Counted from the stretch's first letter, positions 10,790-21,890 are shown. The stretch: DNA of 64,000 nucleotides from Branchiostoma floridae (GCF_000003815.2 NC_049983.1:13225855-13289854), one strand, 5' to 3'. Numbers and translations: made by a program. The notes: generated by a model from the letters alone, not told the origin.

Positions 10790-12795
10790 TATGAGGTAGG
10801 TTTATACGGAATACGGATAGACCAGTGCCATACTACAGACCCTACAGGTGTGTAAAAAAAGTGACAGTCTGTGCCAATGTCGAAGCTTTCCCGGCTATCA
10901 AGGCAAGTTTATACGGATGGAACAGAGACTTTCTACAATAAAGATTAGCACAGTTCTTGTCCTGTCGAGATTTTACGTTACTAAGGGAAGTGTATTCAGA
11001 TACAAATGTGCCATACTACAGGTGTGTCAAAAAATTGACACAGTTGTGCCAATGCCGAAGATTTGCGTAGGTCTACTACGTAATATTTGAACAAAACAAA
11101 AAGTAGCTTTTCCTACTTTTTCTTTACATTGTTAGTTCAATCAACCCTATAGCATTTCATACAAATATTTTGGGAGAGACGATGCGACATCATTGCACCA
11201 AATAAGCATGTGTAAAAATTGTGATCTTCCAACAAACAGATGGGTTCAGGCCTGGTCACTGTCTGGCTGGTGTTCCTTATCAGCCTGGCTTCCCAGTGGG
11301 GGGCCAGTTGACAGTTTCCTTTGAGTACAGTAGGTTAGTTTTCTGTACAAGGTTTCTTGCAGTTTTGAAGGGAATATGACCTCAGCTTGTTGATACCCTA
11401 CAAAATAGACTTATTTGATATAGTTCATGATATATTGACAGTTCATGATTATATGCTATTTTAGAATGATTAGAAATGGGTGTACACTGTTTCCAAAGAA
11501 GAAGATCTCCATTGTGTTGTTTATCTCCAGTCTGCCATGTGCTAACTGATTGCCCCACCCCGGGGGACCTACCGGGTGGCAAGCTGTTGTACAAACAGTA
11601 GGGTCTAACTAGGGAGGTCAACAGGTTACAGTGGGCCTAGAGCAGAATGTTTTGTAGGCTAATCCTTTACGTTGCAAACGTGAAAAAATGACACAAAAGT
11701 GTCAAAAACTGTCAAAAAGTGTAATTCTGAAATTTCTTAGTTCTAAAATATTCCAAATTTGAGCGTAAAAAACTACGTAGTAGACCTTTAAGAGAGGTTT
11801 GTATGGATCAAACAGAGACTTTCTACATGTGTATCATATAGAATGAAACTGTTCTTGTCCTGTCGGGATTTTACGTCTTTGAGGGAGGTTTATTCAAATA
11901 GAACAGTGCCACATACAGGTGTATCAAATATTTGACAGAGTTGTGCCAATGCCGAACATTTGCGTTCTGAAGGGAGGTTTATACGTAGTACGGATGAAAC
12001 AGAAACTTTCTACATGTGTAGCATATAGAATGACACTGTTCTTGTCCTGTTGAGATGTTACGTTATTAAGGGAGTTTTATTCGGATAGAACAGTGCCATG
12101 CCACAGGTGTGTAAACCTCCCTCAATAACGTAAAATCTCAACAGGACAAGAACAGTGTCATTCTATATGATACACATATGTAGAAAGTCTCTGTTTCATC
12201 CGTACAAACCTCTCTTAAGAATGGAAATCTTCGCCATTGGCGCGACTGTGTCAACTTGTTTTGACACAGCTGTAGTATGGCACTGTTCTATCCGCATAAA
12301 CCTCCCTCAATAACGTAAAATCTCGACAGGATAAGAACAGTGTAATACTATATGATACACATGTAGAAAGTTGCTGTTCCATCCGTATAAACCTCCCTTC
12401 AGAACGCAAATCTTCGGCATTGGCGCAACTGTGTCAATTTGTTTTGACACAGCTGTAGTATGGCACTGTTCTATCCGCATAAACCTCCCTCAATAACGTA
12501 AAATCTCGACAGGAAAATAACAGTGTAATACTATATGATACACATGTAGAAAGTTGCTGTTCCATTCGTATAAATCTCCCTTCAGAACGCAAATCTTAAG
12601 CATTGGGGCAACTGTGTCAATTTTTTTTGACACACCTGTAGAATGGCACTGTTCTATCCGAATAAACCTCCCTTAATAACGTAAAATCCCGGCAGGACAA
12701 GAACAGTGTCATTCTATATGATACACATGTGAATAGTCTCTGTTTCATCCGTACAAACCTCTCTTAAGAACGTACATCTTTGGCAGTAAGACCTT
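10790..12795. repeat. Inverted satellite block with ~183-bp units
   Basis: On the right (about 12113-12790), four tandem units start with AAACCTCCCTCAATAACG or a variant at 12113, 12298, 12481 and 12664 (spacing 185, 183, 183 bp). On the left (about 10795-11070 and 11795-12112), the same unit appears in the opposite orientation, interrupted by about 700 bp of other sequence. Orientation flips at about 12112, so the centre is a large hairpin with arms of about 90 bp or more and about 30 bp between them. Each full unit contains a small palindrome, TGTCAA-n-TTGACA. No coding capacity. It may be the interior of a non-autonomous transposon or a satellite that expanded by inverted duplication. Confidence 0.85.
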
Positions 12796-13885
12796 TCATC
12801 CACTGTTAGTAGTACACAACAAGAGTTTGGGCACACAAATGACAGTGAGAGTAGCCCAAAAAGGCAGTACCGTAACGGCAGGGATGTAATTTACATATAT
12901 TTACATAATTAACTATCTTACTAGCAGTTTTACTTTCAAAGTAAAAAAAAAAAAACTTTTGATGCAAATAACATGTACACCTTTCCAGGAAAAGTTATAT
13001 TCAGATTTTGGCTCAATGTGCAATTTGGGAGCAAAAATGTCGTTTGTGGCTGTTTTGAAAGCAGAAAAAGTAACTAAGACATAACATTTTACATGGAAAA
13101 TAGATCTATTGTATACTAGGAAAAGGTGTAGGCAATGGCAAAGACTTCTAGATTTAAAAGAATGACCACATGTAATGTGCCATATTTCACAAATGTGCAT
13201 ATTATGGGCACTACTGGTGTCAAATTTGAAATCTATCTTAGCTATCCTTCAAGAAACCTCATCTTGGATTGTCAAACTTAAATGTTTTAAGTTGCATTAT
13301 TTTCACATAACCACAAAATACAATAAGAACGGACTACAAATACCCATAGGAATGTATTTAGTAAAGACTACAAAGTAGTGGCAAAATTCGAGTGATAATA
13401 ACCTATTGTACCATTTCGCTTATGACATGGGCTGCCATCTTGGATTTTGACCAATTACGTCATCAAATTAGCATAGATTAAGAATATTTAATCATGAATG
13501 CTACATGATATTTTATAAGATGTTAATGCTATTAGAAACAAGAGTGTTTACCAAGAAAACCATGAAACCTTAATGTTTACGCCGAAATCAGAGAATTTTG
13601 TAAACTATGCCTGTCAGCAACCTGTTGCCATGGCAACACAAAATATCATAAACTTATTTTATTATCTTAGACTTGTTGCGAAGTAAATTTAAGGAGAAGT
13701 CAACAAGTTTGGTAGTCCTAGCTCACGTCGTTCGGCAGTTACATGACGGCAAGTATTCCTATGAATCACCATATGGCTGTTCCCTATTGCATATCAAGCA
13801 AATTAGTTTTTTGGGTGGGATGGGGGGTTAATTTTGAGATACGACTTTACTTTTTGTATCCAAAGTCTTGTTGACAACCAAAAAG
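12796..13885. other. Intergenic, no supported gene
   Basis: AT-rich sequence with a short A-run. No coding exon, RNA gene or clear repeat was recognised. Confidence 0.4.
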
Positions 13886-13921
13886 TGGGTGTCGAAAAAT
13901 TTTGACATTTATCGACACCCC
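13886..13921. other. Small hairpin flanking the CCGGTT array
   Basis: GGGTGTCGA and its complement TCGACACCC form 9-bp arms around an AT-rich loop that itself contains AAAATTTT. It directly precedes the CCGGTT repeats and may be one end of a mobile element; no matching end was found at the other side of the array. Confidence 0.5.
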
Positions 13922-14272
13922 TAGTTCTAACCGGTTCTAACCGGTTCAAACTAGTTCTGACCGGTTCAAACCGGTTCAAACTGATTCTGACCGGTTCTAA
14001 CTGGTTCAAACTGGTTCTAACTGGTTCAAACCGGTTCTGACAGGTTCTAACTAGTTCTGACCGGTTTTAACTGGTTCTAACCAGTTCAAACCGGTCGTAA
14101 CTGGTTCAAACCGGTTCTGACCGGTTCAAACCGGTTTTGACCGGTTCAAACTGGTTCTGACGGTTCAAACCGGTTCTGACTGGTTCAAACCGGTTCTGAC
14201 CGGTTCAAACCGGTTCTGACCAGTTCTAACTGGTTCTGACCGGTTCAAACTGGTCCTGACCGGTTCTTTGAC
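13922..14272. repeat. Short-period array of CCGGTT-containing decamers
   Basis: About 35 copies of a 10-bp unit alternate as CCGGTTCTGA and CCGGTTCAAA, giving a 20-bp higher-order period, with scattered variants (CTGGTT, CTAGTT). Many junctions read AACCGGTT, the palindromic consensus bound by Grainyhead/CP2-family factors. It lies about 100 bp upstream of a decayed VWC exon and about 0.8 kb upstream of the intact three-module VWC gene. Confidence 0.95.
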
Positions 14273-14374
14273 CGATCAAAGTTTGTTTTGGAGCCAGACT
14301 CATAAACGTTTGTTAAGACAACTACAATATGAAAAAGTTTCCTGATATGTTAGTGAATTCGCTCTCACCTCTAG

Positions 14375-14440
14375 GTCACAGCTGTTTGGGAACTGTCTGA
14401 TCCCAGCCGGCGGAGCTCCGGTCCAGGTGAACGGCGCACT
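14375..14440 (+). pseudogene. Relic of a VWC-family second-module exon
   Basis: After a CTCTAG acceptor the sequence reads GGTCACAGCTGTTTGGGAAC, then bases matching the family block GTVIPAGxxVQVNG (CCAGCCGGCGGAGC..., CAGGTGAACGGC). Small indels break the frame (a stop follows GTV). The match ends around the codons for VNGA. No partner exons are near. It is a dead fragment showing that the family once had a copy here. Confidence 0.75.
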
Positions 14441-14981
14441 GTTATTATCATGGAAGCACATCTGTGTGGGCAGTAATCATAGTACAATGATCAACCTTCT
14501 TCCAACACTAAGGTATACACGGATCAAATTTTATACGATGGTCATCAGTATTGATTCTGGAGAAGGCGACAGTCGGGCAAGTGCATGTCCTACCCTAATG
14601 TCCGATCGGGTGGCAAGTAAGATTCTTTCTATGAGTGACATTTTGTTATACTTTTTGCAATCATGGAATCAAGCATTGGCCAACACAGAAAAATAGTAGC
14701 AATGATAAAAGAATTCTATTGCTGGAAGTGAAAATCACACACAGAAAAATGTTTCTGTAAATACGGGCAAGACCGCCGCAAGTGAAAAGTTGGTTCTGGG
14801 TAATTAGATTTTTTTTAAGTAGTTGCCCGATAAAACAAGTGAATTTTAGAAAACTTGTCCGGCCCTGACGTCACGTCATCGTACAGATAACACAGCATGC
14901 AAATCTAAACGTTTATTTTGGCAGCTGAAGTGGTGACGTCGCTCTTCCCTCCATATTTACTGTTATCCGATAATATGTTCA

Positions 14982-15011
14982 CCATCTGCCTAGTTTCACA
15001 CGCCAAACACA
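14982..15011 (+). promoter_or_regulatory. 5' element shared by two VWC genes (copy upstream of the three-module gene)
   Basis: Starts CCATCTGCCTAGTTTCACAC and ends CCAAACACA. It matches 27 of 30 bases of 21089-21118, which lies at a similar distance upstream of the compact VWC gene. An ATATTTA at 14953-14959 sits where a weak TATA box would be, so the element probably spans the transcription start and first bases of the 5' UTR. Confidence 0.6.
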
Positions 15012-15095
15012 GACGTCAATATCTAGGTTTGGCAGATCGCGCACTTCTCAGCTCATCGACACTAGTCCGGCCGTGAAACAAAAAAGTGCCTCAGT

Positions 15096-18000
15096 ATGGT
15101 CCGTGTGTTGATCCTACTGACCGCGGTACTGACCGTTCCTGGTGTGCTCACCATGGAGCATCTTCAGGTCAAGTCCACCTCGCCAGACCCCACCACAACA
15201 CCTTGGACCACGACACCCAGGCCGACCACTACTCCAGCTGGCTGTATGGGCCAGGACGGGCAATTCCACCAGCCCGGCTCTATTTACCACCCTACAGGTA
15301 TGGATCAGAATATGGCTAGACAGACAAATTGACTCTATCTCTGCCTGTCCGAATAAAAATTCATTTCATGTCTTATTGCAAAGAATTGATCATCGCAGTT
15401 TTTTTCTGTTTTTGTCTTAATTTTCTAATTTTGGTGTATTCTTCTGGAGCGTACTCCTAGAATGCAAATTGATCTTACTGATATCCGTATGATCTTTTGT
15501 ATTTGTGCTGGATAAAAAAAGTCGACCATAATTGTTGGATGACTATAAGTCGACTGCGCCTCATTTTTCATTTAAGGAGCATAGTTGAAAGACGTTTGTA
15601 TCGTTCAGGAAGTGAAAGGAACAATCATGGGTTACATGTAATATAACCCATTCTTACAAAGAAGAAATGTCACAGTCGGTGAGCCGAGACGGTGCAATAC
15701 TGTTTAATTATTGTACCACATTTTGTTTTTGTCTAAAAGGTTTCCACTACACCATATGCTCGAGGTCGTAAGTTTTTTGGACGACCTCGCCATCAGATAT
15801 GGCAGTAGGCCAGAGACGCAGAAGGAAAATGTTGTGATACGACATGCGCAAGTCTGGTATATAAACCGAGGTACAGGAGTTGGATAGATTCCCATGTGGG
15901 AACCGCTAGCAAATCTGCCTGCCCGGTGTAAGAGTATGAATAGGCCCGGAAAATAACTAGGGGGTGGGGAGCGACTGTGGGAAGTTTACATGGAAACGTG
16001 CACAGGGAAGGAGCTGGATGATATGAGCAGATTCCAGAAAAAAAGCAGAAAACGACAATGTAAAAATGCGTGACAATGTTACCATGCTTAGTAGCATACC
16101 GTACAGGATACTGTAACGTTAACGTTGTTTTAAACTTTTAATGATACAACAGACATCCTCAAGCTTCCTGACACATACATTATGATATCTCACTCCACCA
16201 CAGGAAACAAGTGCTACACTTGTCGTTGTGACTTCGGTATGATCAACTGGTTTGATTGGTCCAGTACTATCGGCGAGAACTGCTACTATACCGACTGCGC
16301 ATGCCCGCCATGTGTGGATGACGTCATTCCTCCCGACCAGTGCTGCCCAACTTGCCCTAACGGTCAGCAGACGTTTTTGATTGTTTTAAAATGAAAAGTT
16401 TAAATAGACTTTTTGTCGATGATAACCTGGTGTTCTCGTAAAGGGCGTGGGGGATGGGGTTGGCTAGGAGAACTATGTATATGCTCGGTAGACTCGATTA
16501 GACGGCAAACAAACTGTTACAAAGCAAACTTGCTGAACAAATATCAAGATATCAACGTTACTATCACAAACTAACACTGAAATGTACCATGGATTCTACT
16601 ACCATGAGAGCTGGTCAGACGTAAAAAAAAATATGACAAAATATGAAGTGAGATTTCTGTTGTCAATGCTAGGACACAACTGTAACGCGATGGGGACGGT
16701 GATCCCAGTCGGCAGGGATGTCGAAGTGGACGGTTACATCTGTCGCTGTCCGGACACCTCCGGATTCCCGTTCGGGCGTCGCAAGCGGTCTTCCGTCGCT
16801 CGGAGGGGACTTCGGTACTTTTCGCCGGTCTTCGGCGACTGCACTCGATTCTTGGAGGCATCCTGCTATCGTCCGACGACGGTTCCTCCTGCGTATACCA
16901 CAACGGTACCCACAACGATTCCTCGAACAAGACCCACAACTGAACCTATGACAACCATACCGCATGGCGTGTGCGTCACCGACAGTGGAGTATACCATCC
17001 AGGCCAAACTTGGCACCCTTATGGTGAGTTCTCCAAGCAAAGGTTGCCGTTGGGGGCTAGTAGTGGCCGCGATTTTGGTGTCTGACTCCCTCCAAAGTAG
17101 ACGCAAAAATCGCGGCCACTACTCAGACTACTGGCACCTACAACCTCTGCTTGGAAAATACCAAACATGTGCATCCGTGCCTACATCAATGTCCTAGACA
17201 TAATTACGCGGCAGGTAATGGTAGGTAATGTATATAAAGGATGTGAGTGACATTAAACTATCTTTAACTACAACTAACACGAGCCGTGTTCTACAATATC
17301 TATTTTTCCTACTCCTCAGGAGATCCGTGCCACACGTGCACATGTGAGCATAACTCATGGCAGGGTACAGCTCAGGAGGCGTGTTACATCGTCGACTGCG
17401 CATGTCCGTCGTGCGTTGATGACGTCATCGACCCGGGTCAGTGTTGTCCCAGGTGTCCCAATGGTGAGTCGAAGAACGTCGAAAAATTCTTTTAAACTTG
17501 GTGAAAAAGTTTTGATTGAGACTTTAGCTTCGACAGAAGTTATGATTGGTCCATGAGCATTGTCCAGGGAAGTTATTATAGGACATGCTTGATTTGAGTA
17601 AATAACGTCTTTCTCCCCAACCAGTGCTGCTCGACTTCTCCTTGCGGTGAGTAGATGTTGTAATATCTAATGTGTTTTGTAAAGGGAGTGTTGTTACTAC
17701 ATGGATACGGACAAGAAATAAAACGGCTATCGAACAATTAACTTGTAAATGCAAACTGTCACTTTTCATTACAAGGCAACAACTGTAACGCGATGGGGAC
17801 GGTGATCCCAGCGGGTCAAGATGTCGAGGTGAACGGTTACACCTGCCGCTGTCCCGACACCTCCGGATACCCGTTCGGTCGTCGCAAGCGGTCCGTTCGG
17901 AGGGGACTTCGGTACTTTTCGCCGGTCTTCGGCGACTGTAACCAGTTCTTGGAAGCTACCTGCACCCGTCCGACAACGGTTCCTCCTCCCACAACGGTAC

Positions 18001-19007
18001 CGACAACAGTGCCAACAACAGTGCCAACAACAGTGCCAACAATGTGCAGAACTGACAACGGAGTCTACTTTCCAGGCCAGACTTGGAATCCTTATGGTGG
18101 GACATTATTCAACATCTTGCCTTAAGTTTGCAAAAGTTGTATAAGATAATCTGCATCCATTGCTCAATGCTTTCTAGAGACAACGCATTGGGTAATACAT
18201 GGAGCATTGTGATCAGCACGATTAGACTTCAATATTATAGAAAACAAACACGAACAGCAGTGGACATCATTTCGTACTTCATACATGAAGATTGTTGAAG
18301 AATAACAATCTTTTGTTCATGCTCCACAGGAGACCCGTGCCACACATGTACGTGTGAGTTCAACTCGTGGCAGAGTACACCTGAGGAGATGTGTTACATC
18401 GTCGACTGCGCATGTCCATCGTGCGTTGATGACGTCATCGACCCGGGTCAGTGCTGTCCCAGATGTCCGAATGGTGAGTGGACGAAGTACACTTAGTGCG
18501 TAGTCTTCAGAGATATTGTATTTAATTTTTTCATCAATCTAAAGTAGTTTTAAGATGTTCAAATACTTGTATAGTAGTTTAAACCTCTTGCAACTTGCAA
18601 AAGTTTTTGAATACTGATATTTGAACGTCTTAAAACCGAATTCTACTTTAAATCAACATGGAGTTTCGACCATCATAGATGTCAAGTAGTAGTCTAGCTA
18701 GGATATTTTCCTTTTCGAAAGAAGACAAAAAAGGGTCAATCACTGGCTTTTTAAACATTTTCCAGGAGAGAACTGCAACGCGATGGGAACCGTGATCCCG
18801 TTCGGCCGTGAGGTGGAGGTGAACGGGTACATGTGCCGCTGTCCGGACCGCTCAGGCTTTCCGTTCGGCAGGCGCAAGCGGGAGGTTTCCGCTAGGAGGC
18901 GCCGCTATGACTCTCCCATCTTCGGCGACTGCGACCAGTTTCTGGAGGCAACCTGCGACCCCATCACAACTATCCCGACCCCTACAACTTCAGCAAGGCG
19001 TAACTGA
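15096..19007 (+). CDS. Secreted three-module VWC precursor with furin-like sites (520 aa, 7 exons)
   Basis: Exons 15096-15297, 16204-16362, 16673-17023, 17320-17463, 17776-18096, 18330-18473 and 18766-19007 join with every intron in phase 1 (1563 nt, 521 codons). A signal peptide (VRVLILLTAVLTVPGVLTM) precedes a Thr/Pro-rich spacer. Three modules follow, each split over two exons. The first part is a VWC core (C..CxC ... DCACPxCVDDVI ... QCCPxCPNG). The second part begins NCNAMGTVIPxG, continues VNGYTCRCPD, then carries a basic site and ends SPVFGDCxxFLEATC. The basic sites are GRRKRSS, GRRKRSV and GRRKREV, fitting the RX(K/R)R rule for proprotein convertases. Thr-Pro linkers (TTVPTTVPTTVP) between modules are likely O-glycosylated. 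AATAAA lies at 19019. VWC domains commonly bind BMP/TGF-beta ligands or matrix; that role here is inference. Modules 2 and 3 are the most alike, a recent internal duplication. Confidence 0.9.
17031..17155. mobile_element. Fold-back MITE, copy 2, beside a VWC splice donor
   Basis: Left end CTCCAAGCAAAGGTTG; right end CAACCTCTGCTTGG. Internal inverted arms include AGTAGTGGCCGCGATTTT and AAAATCGCGGCCACTACT. Same family as 9487-9613. It begins about 7 bp after the end of the third exon of the three-module VWC gene, immediately after the GTGAGT donor core, so it forms most of the start of that intron. Confidence 0.75.
17602..17646 (+). pseudogene. Relic of a VWC-core exon end inside an intron
   Basis: Between exons 4 and 5 of the three-module gene, GTCTTTCTCCCCAACCAGTG and the following bases to TTGCG|GTGAGT resemble the end of the VWC-core exon at 3900-4055, donor included (CCCGATCAGTGCTGCCCGAC...AACG|GTGAGT). 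The decoded end would be NQCCSTSPCG, with the terminal cysteine pattern eroded. It is evidence of an extra module half that has been lost. Confidence 0.6.
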
Positions 19008-19682
19008 TTAATTTGGCCAATAAAGGGATAACACTTTCGAAAAATTGGATTTCGTTATTTTTTGTTTGGTCCTTACTTAGTTTCCTGTTTGTTATACTAG
19101 TGTCACTTAAATGTGCTGAGCACTTCACAGAAAAAATCTAACAAAATAGTATTCGTCCAAGGATTAGTGAGTTAATAAAGCTCAGCTGACTATATTCATG
19201 CAAAACAAACACCATTCGTGTAATGTCAACCGGTAATGAAACGATTCGTCACAATGAAGTCACCGCAGATGATAAACAACTTGATCATGTTCCTAACAGT
19301 TAAGGTAAGGACCAGTGCAAAGTAGAAATCATAGGTAGTGCTTACTCAAAGTATTCGCTGGCAACTTCACGTGAATGTGGCGTCCTCAATCTTCAACAGA
19401 CAGATGAATCAAACGCAATGCTGATCCTAGATCTAATTATCGTACGGAGCTATTTGACTACCATACCAGATGCCCTAAGATGTGTTGACAAGTTAAGTAA
19501 CTCCTCATTATCTAGGCTAGTAGTTGCTTTCCAATAAAAAGTTCACTGGAGCTTTGCAAAGTAAAATTGTTGAAAAATGTTTCACAGCAGCTAGCGGCTA
19601 AAACTAACAGTTTTGTCCTTTTCTGTCCTGTGAGAAAAGTTAGACCAACAAAGCGCGATCATTTCAGGCAGGGCCGCTCAAG

Positions 19683-20393
19683 ATGTTAGTATCTTCCATC
19701 ACAGGACCCTGCATGGTGTGTACATGTGACGGCGATCATTGGTCTGCCCAGGAGAACTGCCGCTGCGCGTGTTGGTGTTATTGCCAACCCTGTGTCGATA
19801 AGGTTCCTAACGGGTGCTGCACAACTTGCCCAAACGGTGAGCATACGTTCGTACTGTGAGAGAATAATATGTGTTTATGGCACTAGGCATTGTATTACAA
19901 TGCCACGTCTTTGTCAGCCCAATATCTATCAACTAATCTATGCCATATGCAGTTAAAAAGATATAAAGCCCGGAAGTTCCACTTCAGTACCATAACAAGC
20001 CGCTAGGGGGCCAAAATTCTCTTCATCAATATCTATCTAACTACATGTGCATACCAAATGTCAACACATTCCACTGAGGTATTCTAGAGTTATACTCTTC
20101 ACGGACACCAACTAACGCCCCAAACGGAATTAATAAATGGTATTACATATACCTGACATGTTCTTAATTATGGGAATAATTCTGCGTCCCTAGGTGCGAA
20201 CTGTAACGCGATGGGGACGGTGATCCCGGCGGGTAGGGACGTCCAGGTGAACGGCCACACCTGCCGTTGTCAACACGACACGGCTTTCCCGGCTCCGCGC
20301 GGCAAGCGGTCGGCCATCGCTGGGAGAGGTTTACCCGCCTATGGCTGCGAACCATTCCTGCAGGCTATCTGTGATCCAATCATAACAGGATAA
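19683..20393 (+). CDS. Partial single-module VWC-family gene, exon 1 not found
   Basis: Exon 19705-19836 follows CATCACAG and encodes GPCMVCTCDGDHWSAQENCR, with a compact, altered VWC core ending CVDKVPNGCCTTCPNG. Exon 20194-20393 follows CCCTAG and encodes NCNAMGTVIPAGRDVQVNG, CRC, then PRGKRSA (a possible R-x-K-R cleavage site), and ends CEPFLQAICDPIITG and stop. AATAAA is at 20397. Both exons are in the family's phase 1. No signal-peptide exon is evident between 19008 and 19704. An in-frame ATG at 19683 could give a product lacking a signal. Relative to siblings it has lost the SPVFGDC block. It is either a gene with a divergent first exon or a 5'-truncated copy. Confidence 0.6.
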
Positions 20394-20402
20394 CAAAATA
20401 AA

Positions 20403-21050
20403 TGGATCAAAGCTGTCCTAGATCCGGCTTTCCTTTTTTTTTTTTGGTTTCCTTGTTTTATGCCAACAGTTTATGTTTGATTTACTACAGTTGCTCAGCA
20501 TCGGAGGCCGAGGCTTAAACCTCACTCATGATCATGCGAGGTACATGTTATAAAGCCACTTCGACGGACTTAAAGCAAAAATTATCACAATTTGTGAAAC
20601 ATAAGTGTTACGACGATAAGCGTCAGACATCATGCACACAGCATGAACGAACATAATCGAAATATCATGTAAAGTTATGATAGTCTAAGGGTCAACTAAA
20701 ATGACGTCTTCGGTCTTCATCCATTTTCTACATGTCTGCTCACCATTTGACTTTTCTGGCTAATGACTTGTACCGACAAAATATGTATCATCAGCGTTAC
20801 CTATTGTTGCTGTACTGATAATACCGACATAGCAACCAGCAAGAATACTCGACAGAAATTTGGTGATGTATTACCAATGAGCTTTTATCAAGCTGATAAA
20901 AGCTCCTTGGTATTGCCTACTAGTATGGTTTCCATGCTTTTTTCTACCATTACGCAAGTCAACACCTCCAAATTGTTATTGGCACAGAGATAAGGAAGTG
21001 TCAAGTTTACTTTGGCAGTTGATTTGCCCTAACGTCGTTCTTCATTTTAT
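20403..21050. other. Intergenic, no supported gene
   Basis: No exon recognised. AT-rich sequence leading to the TATA box of the next VWC gene. Confidence 0.5.
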
Positions 21051-21051
21051 G

Positions 21052-21118
21052 TATATATAATCATGACATTTGTCCAATAGTACGTTTGCCATCTGCTTAC
21101 TTTCACATGCCAAACACA
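21052..21118 (+). promoter_or_regulatory. Core promoter of the compact VWC gene
   Basis: A TATATATAA box at 21052-21060 is followed about 29 bp later by a 30-bp element (21089-21118, starting CCATCTGCTTACTTTCACAT and ending CCAAACACA). The element is 27/30 identical to 14982-15011. The spacing puts the transcription start at the beginning of the shared element. Confidence 0.65.
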
Positions 21119-21207
21119 AATAAAAGACAAATAAGATTTACATGTCTTTGTAGACGCCACATGTTCTACTCAGATCTAGTTCTATTAACTCCTATCAGTA
21201 TACCAGC

Positions 21208-21890
21208 ATGTCCCGTGTATTCACCCTCTTATTGGCGGTACTGACCGTCCCTGGTGTCTTCACCATGGTGCATTCTGACCGCCATCAGGCTAAAACCAGC
21301 ATCACGACGACCATGGGGACGACGACCACGGCTACTTTGGACCCTTGCCGCGGCCCTGGTGGACACTATACTGACTGTCCCTGCCCACCATGTGTGGATG
21401 ATGTTCGTGATCCCGACCGGTGTTGCCCAAGTTGCCCGAACGGTAAGCGGGTTTGTGTTAATGAAAAACATGCAAATTACTTGCATTTACATGTATGTAC
21501 ATGTAAAGTCAGGAAAAAGGGTTTTCACATGTATGGCTGCTAACAGATGGCTAGGAAACTACTGTTTATCGAAAAAAATGACTATAATATGAAATACATG
21601 GCCTAAAATTAAGGGAACTGTTAGGCTTATATCAAACTCTTGAAGAGCTATAAATATTCTATGGTAAATGTTCATTACTAGGTGCAAACTGTTACGCAAT
21701 GGGAACAATCATCCCGGCTGGGAGAGATGTCCATGTGAACGGTTACACCTGTCGCTGTCCCGACCTTGACACCTTGCCAGTTCCATTCGGCAAATGGTCA
21801 GCCATTACTCGGAGGCCGAGGGGACTTCGGTATAATTCAGCAATTTTTGGTGACTGCACTCGATACTTGCAGGCTACCTGTACCCAGTAA
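21208..21890 (+). CDS. Compact secreted VWC-family protein (147 aa, 2 exons)
   Basis: Exons 21208-21442 and 21682-21890 join in phase 1 (444 nt). The signal peptide SRVFTLLLAVLTVPGVFTM closely matches that of the three-module gene. A Thr-rich spacer runs straight into the second half of a VWC core (HYTDCPCPPCVDDV, RCCPSCPNG). The intron that separates these in the sister gene is absent, and the N-terminal CxxCxC half of the domain is missing. The second exon encodes NCYAMGTIIPAGRDVHVNG, CRCPD, and ends SAIFGDCTRYLQATCTQ. The furin-like RRKR of its relatives is replaced by FGKWSA, so cleavage there is probably lost, though RRPRGLR downstream remains basic. AATAAA lies near 22018. Likely a single-module paralogue derived by deletion. 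Confidence 0.85.

Noticed and set aside
16669-17106. Minus-strand open frame opposite a VWC exon
   Set aside because: Shadow of the GC-rich coding exon; the + strand has family homology and correct splice sites.
19267-19302. Possible signal-peptide exon (MINNLIMFLTVK) for the partial VWC gene
   Set aside because: Very short, unlike the conserved signal sequences of its relatives, and the phase at the GTAAGG donor does not match phase 1.
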